A DNA stretch of 64,000 bases from positions 2,542,001 through 2,606,000 of the forward strand of contig AP026549.1 in the NCBI GenBank assembly GCA_026075535.2, read 5' to 3'. How positions within the stretch are numbered: the stretch's first letter is position 1; each line of letters begins with the position of its first letter. This stretch comes from Tricholoma matsutake (lineage: Eukaryota > Basidiomycota > Agaricomycetes > Agaricales > Tricholomataceae). Both the position numbers and the translations under genes were made by a program. Under the pieces are notes generated by a model, which saw nothing but the letters and a program-made list of their open reading frames with translations, made no database searches and was not told where the DNA came from. Positions 10,933 to 22,854 of the stretch are shown piece after piece.

Positions 10933-11638
10933 TGTTAAGAACTGATCCTGGAAGGTTCGTCGGAATCCGATCAGACACTGCGGGTGTTATTTACGGAAGG
11001 TTGTCAGGTCGTTGCAGATTTGGCGGGAGGGGAAATGGAAAGGACTTGGCTTCAGCTTGTAAGAAGCTGCGCCCCTCACCTCGTCTGGTGTCCTAATTTC
11101 AAGTTGGAGGGTTGGAGGTAGGAACAGAAAAGTGCAGGTAAACACGGGGAGGAGTACAGGGGGACGTAGGTTAAGTTCAGATGGGACTAGAACTTCAGAG
11201 GGAGACTAGAGGTTGAGTCGAAAGGAGTTCAGACTCTTAGGGAACAGAAGTAGGAGTAGAAGGAGGTTTAGATTGACAAGTCAAAGTCGAGTCTATGTTG
11301 ATATACAAACTGAGGAATACAAGGCGAAACTAGCTAAGCTTAAATATTGTAGTCCGGAATAATGCGGAACAGGAACAAAGACTGCAGCAGTGTCTTGACT
11401 GCATAGATAAATTATCTAGCGGGAGCCGCACAGGAATCCATAGTTGAATTTGCAATAGAGATGGCAGCCTTGGAAAGGCAGCCATGGATGCTGTACAGGG
11501 CAGCCTGATGCACAGCAGTGTGGGCAGTGCAAGGCGGCTGGGAATGAAATCGGGAGGCGTAGACAAAAGTCATGTTTGACGTGTGGGAAAGGGTCGGATA
11601 GATGCGGGTTCCGATCGGGTGAGGAACAGTTCTTGACA
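10933..11638 (-). repeat. Solo LTR of Ty3 family D (706 bp)
   Basis: TGTTAAGAAC at the start and GTTCTTGACA at the end. It is flanked by the perfect 5-bp target duplication ATTTC (10928-10932 and 11639-11643). It aligns end to end with the LTRs of element D (25685-26389, 32061-32765). No internal sequence is present, so this is a product of recombination between two LTRs. The strand is given by analogy with element D. Confidence 0.93.
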
Positions 11639-11643
11639 ATTTC

Positions 11644-12030
11644 ATTGAAACTCATTCATCCTCATTTTGCCTCTTGATATTATTGTCATCCTCTCACATT
11701 CATCATCGCTCACCTCTCGCATTGTTTATCAACCTTTCCATCACTCACCAATATCTTCACAGTCCATTTTGCAATCCCTAAAAATATTGCAACATCTCAA
11801 AAAATATCACAACATCTTGAAAAATATTGCAACACCTCAAAACTACTTTGCACATCCCAAATGTATGTTCAGATCATCTAGTTTGTTATTATTGGAGATC
11901 AGTGAAGTTTAGAATGAATCACAACCTTCCTCTGACTTGTGTTATACCAAATAGGACCCTTTTAGGTGTTTTGTTTGGGTTTCTGGGTTGAGTATCATCA
12001 CCGTACCATAGTATACCATGTCTAGGGCAT
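11644..12030. other. No gene recognised
   Basis: Low-complexity AT-rich DNA with AATATTGCAACATCTCAAAA-type repetition at about 11780-11840. No coding support. Confidence 0.5.
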
Positions 12031-12185
12031 GACAGGGGTTACCCTTATATATATTTTTCTCAACCCCTACCCATACCCATGAACACCGTACCTGTACTAT
12101 AACAGGTGCAGTATTACTGTGGGTTTGGGTGGGTTTACTAGGGTTTTACAGGTTTCTACAGGTTTCTACAGTTGTATTATAAATA
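12030..12185. repeat. GGGTATGGG palindromic module
   Basis: ACCCATACCCATGAAC followed by TGTGGGTTTGGGTGGG and a duplicated CAGGTTTCTA. Member of the dispersed family. Confidence 0.5.
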
Positions 12186-12189
12186 TATA

Positions 12190-12900
12190 TAATTAAACCT
12201 CCCTCATGTTTGCAGTGAGGGAGGGGGTGCATGGTGGCCATAGTCATATAGAATATAAGCAAAGCTCCTCAACTCACATTTGAAGTGAGCAAGGGGGGGA
12301 CATGCTGGCCATAGTTGCCAAGAACAGAATGAGAAACCCTCCTGCTCACATTTGCAGCAAGAGAAGGGGAGGGTGCTGCTTGTAGTTGCCAAGAATGGAA
12401 CAAGAAACCCCCCCACTCGCATTTGCAGCAAGAGAGGGGGGTGGCCGTTGTCACCTAGAAAAACAACTAGAACCCCCCCGCTCACATTTGAAGTGAGGGA
12501 GGGGTGGGTAGGGGTGGTGTCACCTAGAAATGGATACTAGAACCCTCCACTCACATTTGGAGCAAGGGAGGGGGTAGGTGGTGGCTGTTGCTGCCTAGAA
12601 AAGGATACTAGAACCCTCCACTCACATTTGGAGTGAGGGAGGGGGCAGGTGGTGGCTGTTGTCACCTAGAAAAAAAACTAGAACCCCAGCTTGCATTTGG
12701 AGTGAGGGAGGGGGTGGTGGTGGCTGTGGTTGCCTAGAATTAAACCAGAAATCACCCCACTCACATTTGGAGCAGGGGAGGGGCCATTGGTGCTGTTGTT
12801 GCCTAGAGAAGGATCTTGTTGCCTAGAATAGAATAAGAAACCCCTCCACTCACATTTGGAGTGAGGGAGGGGTGGTGGTGGTCACCCAGAGGGGGTTGGT
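12190..12900. repeat. Tandem array of ~60-70 bp palindrome-centred units
   Basis: About ten units, each containing an inverted repeat of the form CTCACATTTGGAGTGAGGGA (arms CTCAC and GTGAG), then GGGGTGGTGG, then a variable TGTTGCCTAGAA..ACTAGAACCC. The array ends in a GTTGTTGTT run near 12910. A diverged set in the opposite orientation lies at 22855-23110. Non-coding. Confidence 0.8.
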
Positions 12901-13004
12901 TGTTGCCGCTGTTGTTGTTGTTGTTGCTGTTGATGTTGTTGTCAATGATTGTTGAACGTTGATCAACAAAGTCAGGCGATTAGGCACCCAGCTATCAGTA
13001 CCTG

Positions 13005-13245
13005 CAAAACCCATACAACCATGGGAATGGGTATGGTATTGCCCAGGTATGGCAATGTCCGACCCATACCCATACCTGAGCATACCCGTGACCACATTAT
13101 CATGGTGTTACCCATACCCATGTCATGCCTTAACCATGCCATCATACTGAGGCTAACACCCTTGATGGTATATGGGTGCTGTGACCATCAGACAGTACCA
13201 TGTATCCATCAATATATGGCATGGTGCACAGCCCTAATATAGCAT
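13005..13245. repeat. GGGTATGGG palindromic module with GCACAGCCCTA end
   Basis: Contains GGGAATGGGTATGG and ACCCATACCCATACCTG in inverted relation, and ends GGCATGGTGCACAGCCCTA near 13233. The same end occurs at about 15475, which suggests a terminal repeat of a small transposable element. Confidence 0.6.
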
Positions 13246-13249
13246 TATA

Positions 13250-14480
13250 TGGCATACCAGTCTCAATGGTGAACATAATTGAGTTTCTGTCTACAATTAT
13301 GAAGTCAGCTGTCTAAATACTTACCACTTTTGTTCAGAAAGCAACTTGTGCAAACAAGGCCACACTATTGAGAATGACAATGAACCCTCCCTCCTCTAGG
13401 GTTGCATATATAAGTGGTATGCTATTAACAAAGTGTTATTAACATGTGTAAATAACTGTTCATTACATATTTTTTACATCTGCCCACAAACAGCATGTTA
13501 AAAATGCAAAAAACTCCGACCACAGCTTTGCACATAGTATGCGGTGAAGGTACATTCCAGGTACTGTAAAGTAGTTGTAAGGTACAAGACTAGCTGTGAA
13601 TCTTAATTTTCAATTATCAACTGCTCTTTGATGGCTCTGCCCTTTTATCCACATATGGCCACCATCAGTGTTGACATTGATGTTCAATTGTCATCACCTC
13701 AGGCCTCATCAATCATCAATTAATCATCCCCTCCACCAGATACTCCCTTGAAAAATAAACTGTACACTGACTATGACTGTGATCCATCCATGGGCAATTA
13801 CTATTAAGCTATACTTGGCAGTTCCACAGATGAATGTACCATATTGGCAGTTGTGACTATGCTTAACTCAGAACAGGCAGAAACTTGAAATCTTGTTTGC
13901 CATGACTCAAGTATGAGGATATTACCAGAATGAGAAAAGGTGTGAAGGCCATGGTTTTGAGTTCCATTTCATCTAAAATACTGCCAGCCTATCTTACAAA
14001 GTCCAAGTTAGCCCTGGCACTGTGAACTTCTGCAATATAACATGTCCTGCATATCTAAGCATTGCCACCTTGGACATGATGGATGCAGCTGAGAGGAGGT
14101 AAACCAGTCCTCCAGAGCACTATCAGCAATCCCAGCTGACAGCCCTGATCCACAATTAGGTGCTGAGAGAATTGAACTTGATACTGTAGCTGTTGATGTT
14201 CAGATGGTTGATGGGGAGAAAGGGGATTGGGTGTAGAACAAGGTTTTGTGCTGTTGCCACATGTGCAGCCAAAAATTAGCCATTTTGGGGATTTTTTACA
14301 TTTTTACAACCTTACAAAAATCATTTATGTAAATAACATATTTATATACACCTGGGGGACTTTTATATGCAACCCTCCTCTCATCACCTCTACTCTGTCA
14401 CCACCAACTCACATCCACAACCACCATGACCACCACAACACAAGAGCCACTACCTGTGGTTACAAACAAACCACCTCAGG
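13250..14480. other. No gene recognised
   Basis: No supported coding region, RNA or named element. Codon-like open stretches are short and unconserved. Confidence 0.5.
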
Positions 14481-14487
14481 TGCAACG

Positions 14488-14570
14488 TGGGCCCAAATGA
14501 TGCATATCCCCTATAAGTTTTTTTCTACTTTCCTTATACTAACCAATTGTTTTCCTTTATCCTTTTAGGG
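14488..14570 (+). repeat. Hairpin/intron-like module 1
   Basis: GGGCCCAAATGATGCATATCC, then a donor-like TATAAGTTTTTTT, a pyrimidine-rich stretch with ACTAACC, and TTTTAG before GGTAATGATGTG. First of eight similar modules; here the second hairpin arm (TTTGGGCC) is missing. Confidence 0.5.
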
Positions 14571-15289
14571 TAATGATGTGATGACCACAAAAATTGGCAC
14601 TCCATGCCTATCCACACACCTCAAATGTCATGATGAATGAAAGGGGCACAGAGGAACAACAGCAAGGGAAGGCACCATGTAGTGGGGTACCCACCAGGTA
14701 TGTACCCCAACCCTCCCACCAAACCAGGAACCATCATAATGACACAACAACACCCAGAACTGGCAAGGGACAACCAGCACCTCCCCCACACCTACGAGGG
14801 TGGATCATGGTGCCTGCAATGATGGGCAGTGCCAACAAATGATGCCACTCCACCACAACACCAGGATGAGCCAACACCTGCTCATGGAGTGGACTGCAGG
14901 TGCTAGCAACCTACAACAATGACAAGGAGCCCCAGGACCAGGGCCAGACAACAAGCATGACAATGGATGGCATGGCACCCACCTGCATCTGCTTGTAGTG
15001 GATTGTGGGTGCCTACAGCAAGGGCACAGGGGAGGAGGAGAGGAAGATAGTGCCAGGGACAACGCCAAACAGCACAGTACCCACTCCCATGCCTATGAGC
15101 ACTTGCTTGTAGGGTGGATCATGGGTGTCTACCCCAACACCCATCCCCCACTGCTGTGAGCATTTGCTTGCAGGGTGTAAGTTTTAATAAATATGTTTTA
15201 CCATTATAATCCCAACCCTTGTGAAAGACCTGAGGGATTTGTACATTAGATAGTAGTTATAAGATGTAATTATAGTACTGTACTCCAGT

Positions 15290-15480
15290 GACATGTCTTG
15301 TACCCATATCAAACCTGTACATAACTGTCAACTGTTATATGGCCATCCATATACCTGTATCATACCATCAAGCTTCTTGCCAGCTAGACATACAGATGGT
15401 ATATGGCACACCATATACCATCACTCACTGTATAAAGTATGGCTGTGGCCATATATCAGATGGTGCACAGCCCTACTAGC
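15290..15480. repeat. Palindromic module ending GCACAGCCCTA
   Basis: Contains GATGGTATATGGCACACC and ATATACCATC in inverted relation and ends GATGGTGCACAGCCCTA. Related to the module at 13005-13245. Confidence 0.55.
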
Positions 15481-16114
15481 ACATACCTAATTCAATTCTC
15501 CATGGACTCCCCCCAATTCTATTGCATTCTATGCAATATACCCACCCCAGCTTTCCACTTAACTGCTCATTATGTCACTGCTGTGATGTTCTCAAATTAT
15601 TGCCTTTTTAGGAACCCAAACACATGGTTCAACTCATTCTCTGGTACATGCTATGGCCTCTCCTGCTTTATGGATAGGCTCTAATGAAAGTAAGCATTAT
15701 CTACTATGAGTGTCTGGCTTAATGTCAATGGAAAGTGATGGGTTCTGGCCTACAGGTCTTGGATGAGTGACCATACCTACCTCACTACATCTCAACCTAC
15801 CACATGTCTTCCCCAGACTAACTTATCTTCATGAGGTGTTAATATGGCTCAAAATACATTTCATTTTTGTATGTCATCTATTAATGGGATGGAACTGCTA
15901 GATTTAAAAGTCATTCTACTATCAGATTTGAAACCTAGCAGATTTTTCTGACTGTGTTGGGGTTGATGGAGTGATGGTAGTGGTGCACAAGATTTGTGGT
16001 GTTGATCACTGATGTTCAAATATTTCCTTTTTAGCTCAAAATCCACAACATCAATCCTGCCAACAACACACACCAATGTCACCAGTGGCTACAGATAAGC
16101 CACCTTGCAGACAA

Positions 16115-16200
16115 CACTGGCCCAAACAATGTGTATCAGGCAAGTTTTTTTTGTTCACTCCTTGTTTTTGTCAACTAACTAATGATTTTTCATATTTAGG
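16115..16200 (+). repeat. Hairpin/intron-like module 2
   Basis: TGGCCCAAACAATGTGTATCAG, donor-like GGCAAGTTTTTTTTG (GC rather than GT), CAACTAACTAAT branch-like sequence, CATATTTAG acceptor-like end, followed by GATCTCTACAATTG. Confidence 0.5.
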
Positions 16201-16945
16201 ATCTCTACAATTGTTGACAATGGCCACCAATGCAAACCAACACACCCAACCCAACTGCACTAACCCCTGAGGTTATCAATAATGACTAGGAGATGGCAGA
16301 GGGGTTCTGGGAGACCTGTGGAGGGGGTTACCTCCCAGGTAAGCACCCAACTACCTGTAAATGCACCACCTCACACTAGTGCATTGAGGTCCAGTCCATG
16401 GAACTGGGGACCAGACTGGACTGGACCACAACTTTAGACTGGTCCTACTAGTTCTTGTTTTGGTCCAGTCTATGGTTCACTGACCTCATGAAAAACAGAA
16501 GAATTGTCCACTAGTCTTGAACCAAGCTTAGAGATATAATATTATTTTGATACACTACAACTGATATATATAAGTGTTCTGCCACACTCATCATTCATCA
16601 TCACCATCAATCCCCAGGGCACCTCAGGAATGTATGATTCATATGCTTCCTGGATATCCTCTGATGCTTGAGAAGATTGTTTGGTGCTCTAAATGTCATT
16701 CACACTGCATATGATATGAAAAGTATTATTGCATTTCCGATATAACACATGTATTTGATATGTAACTACACTACATATACAGTTCCCATTTGTCTGTTGG
16801 TGTCCATGATGGTGGTGTCATTGTCCCCCCCTTGTTGTCATCCCCCTCTCTTTGTCATCCCCTCCCTCTCATTATCCATTATTGTCCCCCCTCCCTCTCA
16901 TTGTTCATTGTTGACCCCCCTCTATCCCATCATCGACCCCCCTCC

Positions 16946-17190
16946 CTCTTGTCATCATTGTCTCCCCTTCCTCTCATCGTCATCTCCCCTCCCTCTTGTC
17001 ATCATTGTCTCCCCTTCCTCTCATTGTCATCTCCCCTCCCTCTTGTCATCATTGTCTCCCCTTTCTCTCATTGTCATCTCTCCTCCCTCTTGTCATCATT
17101 GTCTCCCCTCCCTCTCATCGTCATCTCCCCTCCCTCTCATCATCATCTCCCCTCCCTCTCACCTACCTTCACTCCTGTCCCCCTCAGTCA
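16946..17190 (+). repeat. 47-bp CT-rich minisatellite
   Basis: Units beginning CTCTTGTCATCATTGTCTCC start at 16946, 16993, 17040 and 17087, an exact 47-bp period. Shorter CCCTCCCTCTCAT variants sit on both sides (16840-16945, 17134-17190). Because 47 is not a multiple of three, the long plus-strand open frames here are artefacts of the repeat. Confidence 0.9.
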
Positions 17191-17199
17191 TTGTCATTG

Positions 17200-18500
17200 T
17201 TGGTCCACATGCGATCCACCCCTTGTGAGGCTGGGGGTGGGTGGTGTGCTTCATTGTAGGTCCTCTCCCATGTCATTGTTGTGCCCTGTCATTGTTGGTT
17301 CATTGTTGAGCACCCATGATCCACCTTGCAAGCAGGGGCTCACAACAGTGGTGGTGGGTGCTGGTCGGCTTTGTTGCTAAAAAAAATTGTTAGCAGCAAA
17401 ATAATCAAATAAGAGTAATAAAAAAACTTACTAATGGCCAAGAGACATCAAATGATGTCTCATGGGCCCTCAACTCCAGTCATCTCATAATTCTGTCATC
17501 TCCCACAGTCCTGTCATTCCATTGTTGTTGTTCCATTCATGTCATCATTGTCATTAGTGCCCCTGATCCCACCCTATGAGCAGAGGCTTATAGCAGCAGT
17601 TGTTGGGGGATGCCTCTTTCATTATGGGTCCTGTCACCACATCCTGCCATTGTCATGGCAGCATTTCATATTTTTTCAAGGTGTGAGGTGGTTAGTGACA
17701 AGGTCGTGGTGTTAAGGGCATTTTGTGTGCTTTCCTTGCAGGCACCCTGCTACCCAGGCCTCCTGGTGCCCCCATGGGGTCTCTTAACCCCAAACAACCC
17801 CCACATCCCATTTGGACAGAGAGGAGGGGGTGAGCATGTGTCTGCATTGTGCATCATAGTGGTAGTAGGTAGCCTAACAATAACTGAACAAGACCATTAG
17901 AACTTGAAAAAAAACATTGAAAACACTTAATTTACTTTGTGTTGAGGGGACTCAGGCTCCTCAAGATGAATCAATGGCTGTTGATGCTGTTGATGTCCAG
18001 GTGATGCAGTAATTTTGAAGCCATGCAGGTCACCATTTACTGTTGATGGAGCAGCGTAGGAGTGGCATTGGTGGCTGCTGATGGAGGTGGGAGGTGGTTG
18101 GGGTTGAAGGAAGGAGAGGTGGTGGTAGCAGTTGGCCCATGTTCAACTTGTGAAGTTCAACTTCAGCGTGACTTGAAATCAAAATCAATGATTGGTCATG
18201 TGAACAACCTGTGGGAATGTTGTGCCCCATGGGGTGCATTCATATATATTCACAACTTGAATTTGAGCCTGGGTAACTTACTTCTCAATGGGTCTGACTT
18301 TGTGTCATCGTGGGTTCAACTTTACATCTCTCACTTGTTGGTGCTCATGTTGTACTGTTGTCATAGTTTTCTTTTTGGCTTTGGCAGGATCACAGTGCTT
18401 GCTATTTATTTAAACCTTTTGCATGGGCATGCTGGGCCCCATGCCATTCCTCCAGGAAACATGTCCAGAAGTGATTAAGTATCCTTTGCAGTCTAAGTGG
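17200..18500. other. No gene recognised; dispersed-repeat debris
   Basis: No supported gene. The segment at about 18205-18275 (GTGGGAATGTTGTGCCCCATG..TTGAATTTGAGCCTGG) recurs at about 25085-25157 in the same orientation, so this is shared repeat sequence. Confidence 0.5.
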
Positions 18501-18529
18501 AAAGAGAATTGTTATTGATGGAATACTTA

Positions 18530-18665
18530 TTATTAGGGTGTAGCATGGGTATGGGTAAACCTGCGGTAAATGGCCCACAGGTTTGATGGGTATGGGTATG
18601 GTTGACAAAATGCCAGACCTGTGACATACCATACCTGGTTTGGTGGTGTCATGGGTATCAATGGT
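18530..18665. repeat. GGGTATGGG palindromic module starting TAGGGTGTAGC
   Basis: Begins TTATTAGGGTGTAGCATGGG and continues with GTATGGGTAAACC, CCACAGGTTTGATGGG and CATACCATACC. Confidence 0.55.
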
Positions 18666-18799
18666 TATTTAGGTCATCGGCCATGGAAGATGCTGGACAT
18701 CAATCATCAGGAGAAACAACAGCAAAATCATTGTTTGTAAGTATTTCAACCTTCTTATTTCACAACTAACAGTTTTGTTAGGTCCTACTCTAGTGACAC

Positions 18800-18916
18800 A
18801 AAGCATACGAAATGGGCCTAAATAACTTTGATCATTGTTTGGGCCCCAGGTAAGCTTTTCTTTGTTCATATCTTATTTTTCTTTATTCAACTAACTTCAT
18901 TTGCATTGTTTACAGG
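18800..18916 (+). repeat. Hairpin/intron-like module 3
   Basis: Arms GGGCCTAAATAA and TTGTTTGGGCCCCAG, then a good GT-AG intron candidate at 18850-18915 (66 bp; GTAAGC donor, CAACTAAC branch-like site, TTTACAG acceptor), then GTTTTAACTTACAATGATG. Confidence 0.55.
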
Positions 18917-19097
18917 TTTTAACTTACAATGATGTGACTACCATGACAACAATGACAACAACGCCAACAACGGCCACCATGGCCACCACGCCATCATCAC
19001 CATCACCACCACAGCACCCCCAACTTCCACTGCGAGCAACTGCCCACAGGGCGGAAACAGGGAGCAACGATGGGACGAGGACAGGATGAGGCACAGG

Positions 19098-19275
19098 CCC
19101 AAATGACATGTATTGTTGTTTGGGCCCCAGGTGAGTTTCTCTTATATTATCTACAAGTCTTATCTCACCATATTGTGCCCAAATGATGATGGATGTTGTT
19201 TGGGCTCTAGGAAAAGTTTTTTTGTTTTCTTTTTGTTTTTTCAACTAACTAATATGTTCATCTTGTTTTTTAGGT
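19098..19275 (+). repeat. Hairpin/intron-like module 4 (double)
   Basis: Two hairpins in a row: GGCCCAAATGACATG..TTTGGGCCCCAG followed by GTGAGTTTC, then GCCCAAATGATG..TTTGGGCTCTAG followed by GAAAAGTTTT. It ends CAACTAACTAAT..TTTTTTAG at 19273 and then GTTCTAACTATG. Confidence 0.55.
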
Positions 19276-19672
19276 TCTAACTATGTTATAACAATGAGAT
19301 GATGCCTCCATGCCCACCTATGCCCACCCACAGCAATGCCACGATGCCACACGACTGAAAACCAAAATGGATGACCTCCCTCCCACCACTCCTCTCCATC
19401 AACACCCACCACCACTGCTCCTGTACCTGCCACCATGTCGTCTAACACTGGACAACAGGATGGGGATGCGAGGGACGAGAACAACATCAACAATGAACCA
19501 CTGCCACCACTGTGAGCGACTGCTCACAGGGTCAAAATGGGGAGCAACAAGATGGGACGACAACACCAGGGGACAGGGACAGAGAGGGGGATGAACAACA
19601 ACTACATGGGCAGTGATGGTGATGAGGATGGTGACGAGGAAGGGGATGATGATGAGGTGAAACAAAAAAAGG

Positions 19673-19750
19673 CCCAAGACATTGGGCCACAGGTGAGTTT
19701 TGTTCCTTTTCTCATTTCATTTCATTGTTACTAACCCCAAACATTCTAGG
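19673..19750 (+). repeat. Hairpin/intron-like module 5
   Basis: GGCCCAAGACATTGGGCCACAG, intron candidate 19693-19749 (GTGAGT donor, TTACTAACC branch-like site, ATTCTAG acceptor), then GCAGTGGTTTTAC. Confidence 0.55.
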
Positions 19751-20269
19751 CAGTGGTTTTACTATTGACGATGACGGGCACCCCCTGTCTCACCCCCATC
19801 ACTGCCATGAGCCCCTGCTTGTGGGGTGGTTAGGTGGTAGCAAGACCATACGCTCACAACAGCAGCACCCCCAACTACTGCTGCGAGCAACTGCTCGCAT
19901 GGTGGAAATGGGGAGAAAGGACAGGACAAGGACGGGGAGGATGATGCAGGACCATGAGGGGCAGGGGCACTACTGTGAAGAAGGGGAAGGACCTCTCCTT
20001 GCCCCCCATCTCACTGCGAGTGAGACGGTGTTTTTTTAAATTATTTAGTATTGTATAGAATTATGAAATACACAAATCCCTCCTTCGCTCTTCTTGAGTG
20101 GTGGAGGTGTCTTTTTTTTTTCAAAAATAATTAAATATAAGTCCCTCTGTACAAAGATTTATTGTCTGTGGCTCAAGTATTGTATACAATGTGTAGTTGA
20201 GTTAGTAAAGATACAAATGCAGGATGTTCAACAGTGTAGAATGTCTAAATATGAGGCAAAAATTTAGTC

Positions 20270-20430
20270 AAAACTACGGTGTATATACATGGTGTCACAC
20301 CTGTGGTGTTCTATGACAGACCATGGGTTAAACCTGTCACCACGGTTGCGGTGTTAGAATGGGTGTGGTGTTGACAGGTGTGGGTGTGGTGTGTTAAATT
20401 TTACCCATGGTGTGACCTGTGCTACACCCT
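20270..20430. repeat. GGGTGTGGT palindromic module
   Basis: GGTGTGGTGTTGACAGGTGT and CACACCTGTGGTG in inverted relation, ending GTGCTACACCCTA. A diverged member of the GGGTATGGG family. Confidence 0.5.
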
Positions 20431-20439
20431 ACTTATTAT

Positions 20440-21963
20440 GCAACATTTTCACTTTGTGCCATGGCAGACCCCACATTGCCATTGCCATGTCCTTGGATGG
20501 TACAGGCTCATTGAGGAGCTTAATGATGCTAATGTATCTACCATATGCATTTTCAATGGGAAGGAGCATAGTTTGGCAAAAGGGCCTGAGGTAGAATGCA
20601 GGAAGGAAGTGAGAAGGCTGACTGTGGCTCATGGGTTATTGGAGAGCAACCGCTTGACACAGCTTCATGAGCTGTCAGACATTCTGTATAATTTTCACAG
20701 GCTAGACATCATTGCATGGGAACAGGCTATTGAGCTTTTACACTTTTACATAACAAATACACCCTGATAGCGACATTCTGCTGTCCTCTATACCTGAACC
20801 TTCCGCTAGCTTACAAACTCGAGACCAGACTAGAATGTTCACTGATCATTTGATGGATACAAGTTCAGTGCTGACATTTGATGATGATGAATGCGCGGCT
20901 CTCTTTTCTATGGCAGATCAAGAGCTACTGTCCTCCCCATTGGCCATGGTTTATAATGTCCAAGGGAATCTGTTGTTTGATACCTCATTATCAAAGGAAT
21001 TCCCTCTGGAAGGTGGCTGGATGGTTCGTGATACCTCAGGACCCAAAGATCTGGACATAACTACCCTCATGCAGTCTTTTAAAGACAGTTACATGCTTTC
21101 ATCAGATCTGGAACTCACAGATGAATTTCAGGGTGATTATGCAAACTGCATCTTACCACATGCTGGCAAGTTTATACTATCAGAAATGGAACCTAGTGTG
21201 GAGGAAATCTCATCCATACTGAGGACTCAGTGTGATTCCAATTCATTAGACATACCATCATCTGCCATCGAATCACAAACATATGAAGACATAACTGCTA
21301 CCTTTGCATCCCTGTATAATGACTTCCATCAAAGCATTTCAAAACTTGCATCACTTGCTGCCCATGAAACATCTGCACTATCTCCTGCTGTATCTCCTGT
21401 GTCATCAGATCCAGATACACAAACAGAAATCATTATGATGAAAGCCCAGTACCAACTAACACTGGATGAGAGAAACCTCTGGGAACAAATTGTTTCATCC
21501 CCTTTGATTATTATGGATCCATCCAAAGAAGAATTCTCTTGCACAGTTGAATGAGTTGCATTGTTTTGACTTGATGTAAGTTTTTTCTTTTCATCATTCT
21601 TGTTCTGATTAACAACTAATTACTTTAAATGGTCACCATGGCCCCCATCAATCACCAGCATGCTAGGTAACCCTAGAAACAAATGTGGACAACATCGACA
21701 ATGACTCCGACGACCCAGATTTAGCCTGGGATCAAGATATTGACAACTCCTCAGATGAAGAAGATGACCTCATCATTGATATCAAATATCCCTGCACACA
21801 TAAGAAGGTAAAATTGATACGAGACATGTCCCTGGAGAAAAGACCGATCCTCAAGTTCTGCCAACTCTTGACACCTTCACAAAACAACTGGAAGCTCAAA
21901 TTCAGGCCCTCAAAGCCAAACAAGAGGCATTTCTATGAGAACTTACAGCTACAAGCCCCATGA
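20440..21963 (+). pseudogene. Degenerate gene, N-terminus PIN/XPG-nuclease-like (tentative)
   Basis: Three open stretches on the plus strand. 20460-20767 encodes a segment with ICIFNGKEHSLAKGPEVE and RKEVRRLTVAHG that resembles the N-terminal region of XPG/PIN-fold nucleases (an FDG-like turn followed by basic helices); here the expected Asp is Asn. 20835-21554 (239 codons) is Ser/Asp-rich with no domain I recognise, but its upstream frame is open back to about 20769, so the two join after a one-base shift or a small intron. 21685-21963 is acidic and may be a further exon, with GTAAGTTTTTTC at about 21575 as donor. No complete gene model works, so I treat it as broken. The nuclease assignment is inference from pattern. 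Confidence 0.35.
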
Positions 21964-22199
21964 TTGCAAGCACCACCTCAAATTATGAAAAAATGTCCCC
22001 ACCACCATGACGGTTCCTCCTGCATACATCAGCAATTTGCCTCAGTTCTGCCTCTATCCTGTGTCATCAACATCGCCATCAACACTGTACATTCAGCACT
22101 TGCTTGTCAGAAGACTGTTGCCATGTCATTGTCAACATCGATTAGCTTTCTCAAAAAGTTACAACAGTTGGTATCTGCCGAAATTGAAAATTTCTCTCT

Positions 22200-22330
22200 C
22201 AACTAGTAGGGCACAGCATGGGTACGGGTATGGGATTGCCATACCCGGGCAACACTGTACCCTTTTCCACGGTGTTACAGGTATGTGTGGGTATGCCAGT
22301 ACCTGTATTTTGGTCAGATGAGTAATCATC
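22200..22330. repeat. GGGTATGGG palindromic module starting TAGGGCACAGC
   Basis: TAGGGCACAGCATGGGTACG, then GCCATACCCGGGCAACAC and CGGTGTTACAGG. The start is the complement of the GCACAGCCCTA ends of other copies with one change. Confidence 0.55.
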
Positions 22331-22404
22331 TGACCTTGTTGAATACTCATGACACGTCTATTTCTAAACTATACAATGATTGAACCACCACCATAGCATG
22401 GCCC

Positions 22405-22502
22405 AAACGACATGAATCGTCATTTGGGCCTATAGTAAGTTTTTTTGTGTTTCATTTCTTGTTTTTTGTAAACTAATTGATTATGTTTCTTCTTTTTCAG
22501 GT
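22405..22502 (+). repeat. Hairpin/intron-like module 6
   Basis: GGCCCAAACGACATG and CGTCATTTGGGCC form a strong hairpin. It is followed by TATAGTAAGTTTTTTTGTG, a pyrimidine tract, TTTTTCAG at about 22499 and GTTCTAAACTACTG. Confidence 0.6.
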
Positions 22503-22569
22503 TCTAAACTACTGATAACGATGGATGACAACAGATAACAACACACACCCAACAGTGCTACATCACCCG

Positions 22570-22645
22570 GGCCCAAATGACATGATTGCGTCGTTTGGGC
22601 CCATGGTAAGTTTTTTTTTCATTTGTTTCTTTCATTTCCTAGGTT
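22570..22645 (+). repeat. Hairpin/intron-like module 7
   Basis: GGGCCCAAATGACATG and GTCGTTTGGGCCCATG hairpin, GGTAAGTTTTTTTTTC donor-like, TTTCCTAG acceptor-like, then GTTGGAATTCCC. Confidence 0.6.
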
Positions 22646-22714
22646 GGAATTCCCTTGGAACAAGGAGCTCACATGGAATGACCCCATGCCAATGGCACAC
22701 CACCCACCCCAGCC

Positions 22715-22850
22715 TCACGAGCAACTGCTCAGGGGGTGGATAGCGGGTGGAATGATGATGATGACCAGGAGGACCCAAGGACCCAAGGACCCAACTGCCG
22801 CCACGAGCAACTGCTCATGGGGTGGAAACGGGGATCGATGACTACAGGCA
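22715..22850 (+). repeat. GAGCAACTGCTC module, two copies
   Basis: CACGAGCAACTGCTCAGGGG at about 22716 and CACGAGCAACTGCTCATGGG at about 22801, both followed by GTGGA. The core is palindromic around AC. The same core or close variants occur at about 5588, 14875, 15092, 19507, 19877, 25005 and 33031. Confidence 0.6.
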
Positions 22851-22854
22851 GCAC

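Noticed and set aside
16749..17380. Long plus-strand open frames (159 and 196 codons), Ser/Pro/Leu/His-rich
   Set aside because: They are translations of the 47-bp CT-rich repeat and its flanks in overlapping frames; the sequence has no codon structure.
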